Assembly: GCA_015680685.1 (NCBI GenBank)
Contig: MNCI01007565.1
Location: 394,356-458,355 of the forward strand
Length of the DNA stretch: 64,000 bases
Source of the DNA: Gnetum montanum
Lineage: Eukaryota > Streptophyta > Gnetopsida > Gnetales > Gnetaceae
Direction of reading: 5' to 3'
The stretch's first letter is position 1. Each line of letters opens with the position of its first letter. The translations under genes and the position numbers were made by a program. Shown here in pieces: positions 11,175 through 22,430 of this stretch. The notes beneath the pieces are model-generated. The model did no database searches. It saw nothing but the letters and a program-made list of their open reading frames with translations, and was not told the origin of the DNA.

Positions 11175-11318
11175 CACAGCATGACCAATAGGGACAAGCT
11201 TAGAGTGACCAATAGGGACAAGCTCAGCGTGACCAACAAGGACAAGCTCAGCATGAGCAACAGGGACAAGCTCAGCGTGACCAACAAGGACAAGCTCAGC
11301 TTGACCAACAGGGACAGG
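11175..11318. repeat. 24-bp tandem repeat upstream of E1 gag
   Basis: Six consecutive 24-bp units with consensus CTCAGCGTGACCAACAAGGA then CAAG, starting 11175, 11199, 11223, 11247, 11271 and 11295. They lie in the leader between the 5' LTR and gag. Because 24 is a multiple of three, the minus frame shows an artificial LSLSLLVT peptide repeat. Confidence 0.9.
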
Positions 11319-11599
11319 AGACTCACAGGATAAGATGAAAAAGTTTTGATAGGTAGCGTGATGGACATTTTAACAAACAACAAGCAAGTTGGCCCTCCTT
11401 CTATTGCCAAAAACTGTACTGACCTAAATCATCGGTGTAAGGCTAGAAGGAAACAGACATCGAGAGATTATCGGGCAGGCACAACTGACCCTGCCTTTGC
11501 CCGAGGGCAAGCTGGAAAAGTAAACGAAGGAAAAGTGCCTTGGATGGTCTACACATTAATCAACCAAGGACTTCCCCAAGCATAAGCTACAGCTAGCAT

Positions 11600-11775
11600 T
11601 GGAGTTATCGTAAACGATGTCTTAAAACATGTAAATGCACGTAAAATGTAAACATGAGCCATGAGACGTAAGATGTAAGTGTAAACGTAAGGCATAAACA
11701 AGACGTAAACTGGACTGAATGTGTAAACTAAACGTAAACTAAATGTAAGCAAAAATGTAAACAGAACGTAAAAAA
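11600..11775. repeat. GTAAAC-rich low-complexity block
   Basis: Irregular repeats of CGTAAAC/TGTAAAC/TGTAAG at roughly 10-15 bp intervals, in the 5' LTR (R/U5) or leader of E1. No coding content. Confidence 0.6.
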
Positions 11776-11899
11776 TAGAACATGAAATAGAAAATCGAAA
11801 TAATGTTTGGTTGGAAAAATAGGAATAATGTATTGCTTAGAAAAGATGTGCACCGGTCAAAGCATAGCTGCGTGTAGATGGCAGGTCGAATGCCTAGCC

Positions 11900-13083
11900 T
11901 TGGGAGGATGATAATGTGATGATGTGATGTGATAAATGTGAGAAATCCTTGGATGCCAATAGGTGTGCTGAGCACCCAAGGATTGCAAGTTCTGTACTTT
12001 CTCAGAATTTCCAATGTCTCCAATTGCCCCCTGTTCATGTGAATTGATAGGGTATTTATAGGGCTGCGCTAGGCTCAGGTACAGAATTCAAAAATGGAAT
12101 TAACTACTGGGAGATGAGAGGAAGGTGAATCTAGAGACATGTATCTAATGGACAGGTGTGCTTGGGTTGGATGTGTGCTGGCGAGAGTTGGATGTATGTC
12201 GGATAGTTGTGCACGAGTTGGATGTGTGTCAGCAAGCTACGCTCTTGACCAGGTACATTGCATTTTACAATTTATGGGTTATTCAAGCCCATGAAAGTAC
12301 ATTTAATTTAAACATGAGGGCCTAACATGCCCGCACATGTCGACTTACAATGAAATGTACAACAAGAGAAATTTGACCCCCGTTTGCGTGGAACTTCTTT
12401 GTTTCTGAGTCTTTCTGAAATTTTCTGAAATGTTTTGAAAGTTGCTGATGCTGGTAATTCTCTGCCATTTTCTGAAACTTTTCTGGAATTTTTCCTGAAA
12501 CTTCGATGAATAGTGTTCGCGCGATGAACNTTTTCTAGAAGTTGCTGATGCTGAGAATTTTTTGGAAGTTGCTGATGCTGAGAATTTTCTACCATTTTTT
12601 GGAATTTTCTAGAAGTTGCTGATGCTGAGAATTTTTTGGAAGTTGGTCACGATAAACTTACGTAGCCAACGTGACTTGGGCATCAATGATAAAAATGAGC
12701 ATTTTTGGAGCTAAAATCTGAAGTTCTGGAGGTTGAAACTTGGAGAAATCATTAATGGACCTTGAGGGTGACTTGTCCTTTCAAAATTAGACCATTTTGA
12801 CACTGTTTTGAGGCTGTTTTGAGCCTATGTTGAGGCTCTGAAAATTGGTCACGCTAGACTCATGTTGCAGCCTGACACTTTTAGATTTGGACTGTTTTGA
12901 CTTGATTTTGAAGCTGTTGGATTTGCTCATGCTGAAGGCAAGCTAGCTTGATAGCATGAGCAAGTTGGCTTGGGCAAGCTAGGGGTGAGCTCCCTGCCTT
13001 AGTCAAATTTTTCCTTCTAAATGCTTGAAAGGGTTTGAGCCATTTTCAATTTAAAGTGCTAGGCCAAAATTAGTGGTGTTTCA
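11900..13083 (-). repeat. E1 5' LTR
   Basis: The part from 12205 to 13083 is directly comparable to 1-972 and ends with the same GTGTTTCA, after which unrelated sequence (GTTGC...) begins. The LTR must also include the TATA box at 12053 and downstream R/U5, so the lower boundary here is approximate. No convincing tRNA primer site was found below it. The copy carries fewer units of the TTTTCTAGAA array (12405-12620) than the 3' LTR and one ambiguous base at 12530. Confidence 0.8.
12053..12060 (-). promoter_or_regulatory. E1 5' LTR TATA box
   Basis: Minus-strand TATAAATA in the context GCCCTATAAATACCC, about 1 kb into the 5' LTR. It is the likely element promoter and means R and U5 lie at lower coordinates. 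The matching part of the 3' LTR is outside the window. Confidence 0.65.
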
Positions 13084-14570
13084 GTTGCATATAAGTAGTG
13101 CTATACATATACATCTTCTATAGAAGTTCTACATGCTAAGATATTTACCTTTTAAATAGTTCATACTTTCTACACATAATTACACCATGTATCACTGTAC
13201 ATAATGCATGGAACTCTTTGCCTCTATATAATTTTCATTCCCTCTTTCTTAGAAATTTTCAAGGACAAATCCCTTATTCCTAGATTAGCTTTGATTATAC
13301 TCAACTAGGCTCTTGCAATGATGATTGGAAATTTTCCCTTATTCTATCCAACATGAATTACCAAAAGTTTGCAAGGTATGATCAACCATTTATGGTAGTC
13401 ACAACATCTTCTACTTTTTTGAGTTGGATAACAATATATTATTTTGCAAGCTCTAATATGATATTACATTTCTTTCATTGTGTTAGATTCTTAGCTTGAA
13501 ATGTCTTAAAAAATAATATTCACTTCTAAGCCTAAATCTATCAGAGCTTTACATGGGGCTTTCCCTGTAATTTGTAAGTAAATCAAAGGACTTCAAGGAT
13601 TTGTTCACTTGTTAGAAAGTATGCTTGCCTTAATCCAATGACTTACAATTTGCATAAGTAGGATAATGATTAAGTTCTAATTCTATTTTAGTCGAAGCAT
13701 ATGTTTTGTAGAGAAATTTGAAGTGTTAGATGCTACAATAGGTATTGTAACCACGTTTCTCCTTGTTGGTTATGAGAAAATCCCAACTCTACTAGTGTTT
13801 TCTAGTCCTATCCTAATGAAAGAATGCTTCTTTGATCTAGGATCATAACTTCTACTATTTTTTTGCTTATACATTAATGATCCTTGTTTTAGTTTGTTTT
13901 ATTTTTTGCTATGGCTAAGGAGGTAACTCTCCTTGCATTGTTAGTGGAGGTATTGGTAGCAATGGATTACAAGGTTGTTGATAGTGATGTGTTGCAAGAT
14001 GATGCATGTATAAAGGTGATTCTGAACATGGATTCATAGGTTTGTGATACTATGTAGTATAGTAGTGGTAGAAGGCAAGAACAGAAGCATTCCTTGGGAA
14101 GACATATTACTAGACATAGTAAACCCTAGGGTTTGGTTATCTATAAGGATGTTGCTATCTTGATGTTGGCATTCCCCACAACCTTGAATTTTTCCACTAC
14201 TGCTGCTAATGCTTTTATTGTTAATGATAAACCCCACTAGGATAATACGATTGTTGTTCCTAGGACTATCTATAGTTACCTTGCTAATAAGATAACCTTA
14301 TGAGCATCTATTTTCTCACAAACTTTGGATGTATGTATGAAGGTAATTTTGCATGTGGAGTCATAGGTCTATGATACTCTATAGGATAGGAGTGGTAAAA
14401 GGCATGAATAGAAGCATTTCCTGAAGAGACAAGTTGCTAGACATAGTAACAATAAGGATCCAGTTGTCTATAAGGATATTGCTATCTTAGTGGTGACATT
14501 CCTTATAATTGTGGATTGAACCACTATTGCTGATAGTTCTCTTATGGTTTAGGATAAGCCCCATCAATTA
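13084..14570 (-). pseudogene. E0: Athila-like gag C-terminus and protease remnant
   Basis: On the minus strand the 14240-14100 region resembles the Gly/His/Asn-rich gag segment of E3 (GECQHQDSNIL here, GECHYQGNTIL there). The protease core appears near 13550-13510 as CKALIDLGLEVNIIF, like PCKALLDLGSSVNLIF in E4. The protease-RT linker follows down to 13084, where the LTR of E1 cuts it off, so E1 inserted into this older copy. Stops are frequent. The gag part is present twice in tandem (copies from 14008 and 14335, offset 327 bp). Confidence 0.6.
14008..14570. repeat. 327-bp diverged tandem duplication
   Basis: 14008-14334 and 14335-14570 align from GTATAAAGGTGATT/GTATGAAGGTAATT to GATAAACCCCA/GATAAGCCCCA at a constant offset of about 327 bp. 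Identity is visibly below 80%, so the duplication is old. It lies inside the gag remnant E0. Confidence 0.8.
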
Positions 14571-15319
14571 TGTGCCTCAACTATACCCTTTGAGGAAATC
14601 CATGACTTGGACATTGATGTGAAAGTAAATATGTAACAAACTAACTCAACCTAACTCCCAATTTGCCCAAGTCATATCCTTAATAATGCATTTGCAAAAG
14701 TAAACAAGATATTTTAACATGTACAATAGAATCTAAAACTGAAGCTAAAAGCTAAATGCATTAATGAATTCTTCTAACATAATGTAATAGAAAGCTATGG
14801 CTAAGAGTAATGTAATTATAGAATTTATATAATAGGGATGTAACTAAGAATATTAATAGTAAGACATTAAACAATCATTATTTCCTTACACTAGTTTACT
14901 ATTATCATGGTAATTAGGTTAGCTTCTTAAGAATAAATTTTCTAATTAACTTTTTCAAACATGAATCATTTTCACAAGTAAAAGCAACCAAGATAATATA
15001 ATACTAATATTAAGTTTTTAGAAACATTATTTAAAATTAGTCTAAGTTTAGACATTACTATGCAAAATAACCTTTATGTGCATACACATCTACACATAAT
15101 TTGAATCCTCTTTTAGGAGTCCTTAAGAAAAGATAATAAATCTAATGCAAAACCATCTATATAGCCAAATGAGAATAAAAAATAAGACTATTAGATATCA
15201 AAATACAAGAGGAAATCCATCTACATACTACACACCAACCACCTAAAGCATACATAGTCTTTATTTGTAAAAATAATATAAGGAGTTTTATTAATACTAG
15301 AATCCTCATGTGATTTTCA
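14571..15319. other. AT-rich spacer, nothing recognised
   Basis: No coding, repeat or LTR similarity was found on either strand. Confidence 0.6.
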
Positions 15320-15575
15320 ACTCCATTGGTATATGCTCTATGTGCCTTCTTGGGAGCCCATCCCACCAACGCAACCATAGAGTCCAATGGTGGGCACATA
15401 ACCGATTGGTCATAACTTTGTGTGCCATGTGGAAGCCTATTCCCATTGACATAATCACAAAGGCCAATGGCAAGCATCATCATAATCATGTAAGGTTTAT
15501 TGTTCATAACTTTGTGTGCTAGATGGAAGCCTATCCACACTGACACAACCATAGAGGTCAATAGTAGGCATATTA
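15320..15575. repeat. ~94-bp tandem repeat, three copies
   Basis: Three diverged units, the latter two starting with CATAACTTTGTGTG at 15411 and 15505. Each contains GGAAGCC(T/C)AT(T/C)CC and a (C/A)CATAGAG(T/G)(C/T)CAAT-like block. The unit is rich in CCAATGG/CCATTGG self-complementary words. No coding assignment. Confidence 0.7.
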
Positions 15576-16019
15576 TGTAACGAGATTCCCACCACTAAAT
15601 GAAATACTTAATAATATAAGAATAATTATAGTTAAGGTTCAGGAAAAATCATATTTATAAAGTGTGAATCAAATCAACCCTTACATCTACAATAACTAAC
15701 TATTCTTTGCAATTTATAGTGTGTTCATAAATAAAAGCTATACTAATCAATTAAATCAAACTATTCTTGAAATACTCTTCCATAGAAGAAAAATGGTGCT
15801 CGTACCAAAGGCCATGGCCTCAGCTACCTATGTACCCTTTTAGAGATTATAAGAAATAAGGTTCATGTAGTTCTTAATTTCTAAGATCAATCATCACATA
15901 CATATACACATCAAGAAATGATCAGGATTATTTACGTTTAATAGATTATTCCTAACAATGTTCATTTGACATAATAAAAGAACCTTAAAAGAAAGTATTA
16001 TGGTGTTACCACTTTATAA
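15576..16019. other. AT-rich spacer, nothing recognised
   Basis: No gene, LTR or repeat signal was found. Confidence 0.5.
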
Positions 16020-16878
16020 AACATCATATGTTGGGTAGCTACATTAGCGCATCCCCATCAATGCATCCTAGAATGTGTTGGCATATATGCATCAATGCCC
16101 TATCACTTGAAATCTATAAATATGCATCCACCATCCACATTGGGCAATATAGTTTCAATAGTATAACAAAGCTCTTCTAGTTTCTCTTCATAGGACTTTG
16201 TTAAATTTCCCTCTCAATGTCTATAGTATGGATTAAATTGATTACATAGAACTTTATTCAAGTGCAAGATGTACTTTGATGTTTTTGCATGAAGGCAATA
16301 AAATCGAGATTTATTCCTTCCATTACAACACTTGGATTAGCATTTAATTTACTTTCCAACACTTTACTTTGGATGCACTTTACTTCATGTACTTAGGAAA
16401 TTAATATTTTATTTAGTAGCAATGTGAGTATGACCACTTCGAGCATAATATATTAATTCTTAGTAATCCTAATAGCAAATATTGGGTATACCTAACAGTA
16501 AATACTTGGTAACCTAGCAGTGTTAGTATAGGTCCAGGATGTGCACAAAAAATGGAAACAAATTCTATATGTTTAGAATAGCTTAGATTACCTTTAGTTT
16601 TATAGTTAAATAGAATTTCAATATTTTAGATACTTTTTCATTTTAATGCTTTTTAATCATATAAAATAATAAAAGCATAAAGATCTTATGTCTTAATCAC
16701 ACTTGACCATACTCATAAAATTAACATAAGTGGTGATTAGGAGAATAATGGCAAGCATCAAATATGACTTTATTATCTAAACATTAGATGCCCAAAGAGG
16801 TCCAAATAATTCAAACATATCACACATACATGATTGTGATTCATATGATTGGGCATAGGGGATACACGCTACTCATCA
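16020..16878 (+). repeat. LTR F (5' LTR of E4, TGATGAG family)
   Basis: A diverged plus-orientation member of the LTR family shared by A-H. The end GATTCATATGATTGGGCAT ... CTCATCA (16878) matches the family 3' end. Earlier it shares the GCAATAAAATCGAGATTTATT block with LTR B and the ACTTGGTAACCTAGCAGTG block. A TATA box lies at 16115-16122. U3 before it holds GCATCCCCATCAATGCATCC, related to the GATGGGG array of LTR A. The left boundary is eroded and approximate. Confidence 0.7.
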
Positions 16879-16897
16879 TTAACATCATTGCTGAGGA
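16879..16897 (+). promoter_or_regulatory. E4 primer binding site (decayed Asp-tRNA type)
   Basis: TTAACATCATTGCTGAGGA follows the LTR end directly. Compared with the Asp-tRNA-type site known from Athila (TGGCGCCGTTGCCGGGGA), every difference is a G-to-A or C-to-T transition, as expected of methylated DNA decay. Confidence 0.65.
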
Positions 16898-19590
16898 TTT
16901 TCTTTATTGTGCGCTAAGTGTTTAGATAATCAAAGCATACAAAGTCATTGTAGGAGCATAACGAACAATCATTAGAAAATATAATAATATTTTATTCAAG
17001 ACACATTGCCAAATAAACTAAAAATGTCTTTTTCTTGTAAGGTTGATTATCCACCTCCTAATAACTCTATAAAACAACATGATAGAAGAAGGAGAACTAC
17101 AAATGAAGTGCCTAAATAGCTCAAAGTTGTCTACATCCATATGAATTCTTATTATTTAGATTTCATTTTCATCCTTTACTAGGATAAACAACTTCAATGG
17201 AGAGACCTAGAGGATGATATTGTGTTGCCACATGGTCATGCTATTCCTTCCATATTTATGGTAGCATTGCTAAAGCTAGGGCTTAAACCAATAGCCCTAG
17301 AGTATTAAGTAACGAATCATCTCTCTAGGGACTATCAATTAGTGAAGGCTTAGCTTAGAAAAGATAAACTCATGGAAATCCACCATGAAGCCTCTAAAGA
17401 GAAAAGAGTGTCAATCACAGTAACATCACCATCAAAAAAGGAGAACACTAAACATTCATCAAGGTGATCACAACATCAAGATCCTCCTCTCTTCGGTGAG
17501 GATAACATATCTCATCAGTGACTACATTTAACCTTGGCAAGCAACCAAGGTAAGGGCAGATCTAATTCTAGAACTAGGGGGACCTCAATGTTAAGGTCTT
17601 CCAACCCTCAAACAAGAGAATAAACGAGTGACCAAAGAAGAAGACTAAGTTGACATAACTCTCCTAGCTCTTCATCTTCATCATCAACTTCATTATCTAA
17701 CTTCAACAAGGGAAAACGTGATTGAAATCAGAGGGGAAATGATCATGGCCAAGGTGAAGATGACAAAAGACCCCATCGTAGAGATGGGAGGAGAGAACAT
17801 AGATAACAATGAGCTGAAGAAAAGCATCAACAAGCAAGAAGGTGTATAAGGCCACATCATAGAAAGCATGACCATGTAGAGGCTATAATTAACAAAATAA
17901 CTATGATGAACCATTTCTTGGTACCATAAGTATGATTAACATTTAAAAAGTAGTATATATTCCTACCAGGCATGAAAGGGATAGTTGTATCACATGGCTT
18001 AATATGAACAACATCCTTAAATTTGAAGGATGATACAATGCTAACCCACAACTTTATTTCAATCCTTCCATGATGCTTGTGCCTTGCAAAATATTAAACG
18101 TAATTGGAAAAAGCTCAAACTGTTCCTGAGGACACTCATGAAAGAAGCTAAAAGTTGATATCAATCATTGAAATTGGAATCTATCTATAGATGGAGGATA
18201 ATTTTAGAACTATTCAATAACAAATATTAAACATACTCCAAGGTGTTCAATCTATGGAAAAAATCTAAGAATGGAAGTAGGATAATTATGAATCCCTTAA
18301 CATAGCCTTGAATAGGTACTATTCATTGCTACATAGGTGTCCATGCGATGGTTTCTCTTAAAAGAAATAGCTTCGCCACATCATAGATGGACTCAGAAAG
18401 AGAAACATGGAGACTCTTGGGATCTATGCCTAAGGGAGACTATCATAGATGATAGTCTATCAAATTCAAAGGCTTATTAAACACATAACAAAGGAAGAAG
18501 GGGAGTTGAAAAAAGAGAAAGTATTGAGTATAACAAAGATTCCTCCATTCACAAAAAGGAGGTATGTATTTATGAGCTAGAGGAAGAAATATTGTTAGAG
18601 GAAGTTATGTAGAGAAAGAACTTGTTAATTTACAAATCTATCATAGAAATATCAACCAAGGTATATAAGATGTAGGATTCCTTGGATGAAAAGTTTGAGA
18701 CAACACTCAAATTGGAAGAGGAGACAAAAGAACATAGGAACAAGGATAAGGACAAAAGAAGGAAGAAGGACATAGTAAAGAACTATTATTAGTAGAAAGA
18801 TAAGGCTACAGTAGTAGAAGAGATTATAAATTATGATATAGGTAATGAAGGGTGTAACATATGTTAATATGATCATCCCAAGGGATGTTACCTGATCCTA
18901 TTACACTTGGAAGAATATGGTATTTATGCCTTAAATCCAAGGCTTGTTAAGAGATAATTACCCAAGAGGTTGCCTTATCCTGAAGGCGACTACTAGAAAC
19001 ATTATCACTAGCTATCTAAGTGGAATGCTACTTCAACCTCAAGAAATTATCATTAGTGGCAAAATCCACAGTAATGGGGGATGCCACCACCAAGGCAATA
19101 GTATCCTTACCACAAAATGGACCCATATGGTTACTATATTTAGCACCTTGTGTCACTAAGTGGTTCTACAACCCACGTTTCTTCCCAACAGTATTACCCT
19201 TCCTTCTTTAAACACAATTTACTTCCCACTCCATGCATTGAATTTTCCTCAACCTATATTCCTCATTACATACATTGTCTATGTAAGGTGAAATACCTAC
19301 CCAACCTTAGTAGTGTAATGCCATAAAAGCAATAAACTTGTGAGTGGCCAACAAGTTAAATAGTTTAGAGCCTAAGGCACAAAAAAGTCATTTTTCAAAC
19401 CTAATAGTCCACCCAAATTATTGTAAGCATATCTAGTTGCAGATTCCTCTCAAACTATTCCAGGAATATCTATCGAACTACCTTTACTTCGAGAATCCCA
19501 AAATGCTCAAACTATCATGTTAACCCATGTAGTTGCAAACCGAATACAAGTAGGATATCTTTTGAAGAAAATAAATTATCCTAGAAGCCC
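16898..19590 (+). pseudogene. E4 gag (Athila-like)
   Basis: The stretch from about 17640 to 19170 aligns with E3 gag read on the other strand. It has a Ser-rich, Arg/His/Asp-rich N-terminal part (about 17640-17880). The capsid block (18060-18450) shares CATGATG(C)TTGTGCCTT-like and TGGAAAAAGCTCAA-like DNA words with E3. The Gly/Cys/His-rich segment (GGCHHQGNSILT) is at about 19075-19115. Stops and frame changes are present throughout. The 5' leader runs from the primer site to about 17500. Confidence 0.65.
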
Positions 19591-20239
19591 TATAATTTAT
19601 TTATAGATGGTAGGAAATGATCCATGCAAAGCTCTTTTAGACTTAGGTTCTAGTGTGAACTTAATTTTTTAAGAAATGTACAAGACATGGAACCTGCCTC
19701 CACTTAAGCAATGTAATATTAGGTTAGAGCTTATAGACCAATACATTATTGTTTTGTTATAATTGGTGGAGAATATTATAACCATTATTAGTGGATGGTT
19801 ATATCTAGTAGATTTCCTAGTAATTCATATAACAATTATAAAGAGGACTTCCTAATCATTATGGGAAGTGCTTGACTAAGTACAATTGATGCTAAGCTAG
19901 GAATTAGAGACCTCTCCCTAGATATTTTTAAGGAAAATAAATTTGGCAAAGTAGAGAAGAAGAGAGTTTCATGCATCGCCTATAGTAACATAGGGTGCCA
20001 TTATATGTAGAAAATATGAGCAATCAATAGCACATCCATCACAACATGCAAAATATGTGCCAAAACCATCTGCATTTAATGGTGCTTGTATGCAACAGCC
20101 ATAAAATAGGAAGGCACCAAATGAATAAGTACATACAAATGCTTTAATTCTATAATATGCATGAAACCAATAGAAAGCCTTACAAGTGCATACAAAGACA
20201 AGATGGATGAGATGCAGTAGATCAAAAACCAACTCTCGG
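19591..20239 (+). pseudogene. E4 protease and protease-RT linker
   Basis: PCKALLDLGSSVNLIF at about 19622-19670 is the protease active-site loop in its Athila-like form (DLG in place of DSG/DTG). It is followed by a stop and by LPPLKQCNIRLELIDQ. A poorly conserved linker runs to RT, ending NIEELEID. Confidence 0.65.
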
Positions 20240-21582
20240 AAGCCCATAATATAGAAGAATTAGAAATAGATTAGGAAGAGTTAGAAGTCTTGGAAAATTT
20301 TGAACCAAAGCCCTTAGAACTAAAAAAATTATCAAAATCTCTAGAATATGTGTTCTTAAACAATGGAAGACCAGTAATCATAAATGCCTAACTCATAAGA
20401 GAACAAAAGAAGAAGTTGCTAAAAGTAATTAAGAAATAGTCAATGACCTTTATCTAATCATATGATAAGTTAATAGAAAGAGATCCATGAATATGCTAGC
20501 ATCGCATCTACATAGACTCTACTATCAAGCCTAAGAGACAACCATAAAGAAGATTGAATCAGAAGCTGACACAAGTTATTAAGAAGAAAGTTGAGAAACT
20601 TCTCAATGTTGGGTTCATTTATCTAGTGAAAGATAGTAAGTGGGTAAGCCCACTTATTATTGTACCAAAGAATGGAGGGTAATGGAGAGTCTATATAGAC
20701 TTTAGGTTGTTGAACATTGTCACATTCAAAATTACTTTTCATTGCCATTTATGGACCTAGTGTCATAGTTACTACAAATTTTTGGATGAGTATAGTGAAT
20801 ACAACCAAACCCAAATTTCTCCAAAAGACTAGGCTAAGAAAAAATTCACCAATTCTTAGGAAACTTTTCCATATAAGAAGATGCCTTTTGGCCTATGCAA
20901 TGCTCTTACAACCTTCCAATGCCTAGTCTTTAGTATCTTTTAGTAGTAGATTGGTAATGGTATGGAAGTCTTCATGGATGACTTCTCTACCTATGTTAAT
21001 TTTCAACAAGCACTAGAAAACATGAAGTAGGTATTGAGATGATATGTGGAAACAAACCTATGAGTTAACTAGCATAAAAGACATTTGATTATTAAGGAGG
21101 GAATTGTCCTGGAACACTAAATTTCAAAATAAGAAATTAAGCTAGATCCTAAAAAGATAAGGGTTATCCAAGGAATTACCTAATAGCCTCAAATGGTCAA
21201 AGCTGTCAGATCATTCCTTGGACATATAGGTTACTATAGGCATTTCATAGAAAATTTCTCTAAAATTTCCAAGCTACTAATGGAGCTTACCAAGAAGGAT
21301 GCACCATTCAAATGGAACAAGAAACATGAATAAGCATGCCAATACTTAAAGCAAAAGCTTATAGAAACTCTAATTCTACATGCTCTTGATTGGTCTTAAA
21401 CATTTCACATCATGATAGATTCATCTCATTATTCATTAGGAGTAATACTTACATAAATGAATGATAAAAAATGTTCATACTACATCCATTGTATAAGTAT
21501 GAGTATTATGATGCACAATTAAATTACACCACTATAGAAAAACAACTTATGGTTGTGGTGTATGCTCTTAAGAAATTCAAGC
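20240..21582 (+). pseudogene. E4 reverse transcriptase, cut off in RNase H
   Basis: The RT order is clear: KLLNVGFIYLVKDSKWVSPL, then IDFRLLN, MPFGLCNALTTFQ, the catalytic FMDD at 20971-20982 in EVFMDDFSTY, then [20 protein letters not shown] and an RNase H start with QLNYTTIEKQLMVVVYALKKF. The FMDDFS context and [11 protein letters not shown] are Athila-like and match E3. Several stops occur. Similarity ends abruptly after KKF at about 21582, where sequence from an oppositely oriented copy (E5) begins, so RNase H and integrase are missing. Confidence 0.8.
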
Positions 21583-22430
21583 TTGTCATAATCATTGGGC
21601 TTGTCATATTGATTGTAGTAGTGACTCCTTTGATGCTTTTCTTCATCTCTTCTTTTATGCTTCTACTCTCTTTTTCTTTTTTTTTCTTCTCTGTTACTTT
21701 CATATGCATCATGATGTCTTCTTCTATCTAGGTGTTTGTTATGATTTCTTCTTCTCTCCTTGTCAAGTGCTCATTCTTTATTTCTTCATATTCTCTTTCT
21801 TCATTTCTACATTCTCCCTTGTCAAACTTTGTTGACAAGTATGATAGAGGATGAAGGACTTGGAGAATGATGCTTTCTAATTCTCATGTTATGGCTCCTT
21901 GGTTCTTCTATTTTAGATCTACTAGAGCTTCTTGGCCTTGGGTTTCTTTGGATTCTAGGATCTATCTCATTCCTTTGAAGAGTTTCTACTAAAGTGGAAC
22001 ATAGCTTTATTTGTACAAAATCTTCAACATCTAGCATAGATGAATACGAATGAGATTGATGATGGTGAGGCTTTTTAGCTTGATACTCAATATCTTCCAT
22101 TTTTAAGATTACAATTGCTTGAGGTGCTTGTTTTCTTTCTTCTTGCTCATATGTATCTTCCATGATAACATACCTCATAAATTTGGCTTTTATTAATTAA
22201 TAGGATCTATTCATGTTCTTCATGACTTGATAGCCTTCATGCATGTGACCAAGACCTTATCTAAGAAGTGTTTCTTGAAGCATGGATGGAGCTAAATGCT
22301 CTAGTGGCAATACAATGTTACCCTATAAATTTCTCCATCTAAATTATTAATCCTAATGAAAGATAAAAGTGAAGTCAAGATAATATGAATCTACATGAGC
22401 ATAGAAAATCCTTGTTTGAATTGATCCATT
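21583..22430 (-). pseudogene. E5 gag N-terminal region
   Basis: The minus strand encodes a low-complexity Arg/Ser/Lys/His-rich segment (RNPRPRSSSRSKIEEPRSH, later EEKKKREREQKHKRRDEE), preceded by MEDTYEQEERKQAPQA. E3 has the same kind of segment at about 57950-57600. The DNA upstream (22240-22400) aligns with E3 58170-58330 (shared words such as TATGTTACC, GATAAAAGTGAAGTC), so this is the 5' part of a minus-strand copy whose LTR is G. It ends at the junction with E4. Confidence 0.6.

Noticed and set aside
11030-11410. 126-codon minus frame with LSLSLLVT repeats
   Set aside because: The peptide repeat is the 24-bp minisatellite; it precedes gag and lacks homology.
13912-14634. A long plus-strand frame with a repeated 109-codon unit, broken mainly by TAG stops
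   Set aside because: The opposite strand shows Athila-like gag and protease similarity over the same interval, and the apparent plus-strand protein repeat is explained by the 327-bp duplication of that gag.
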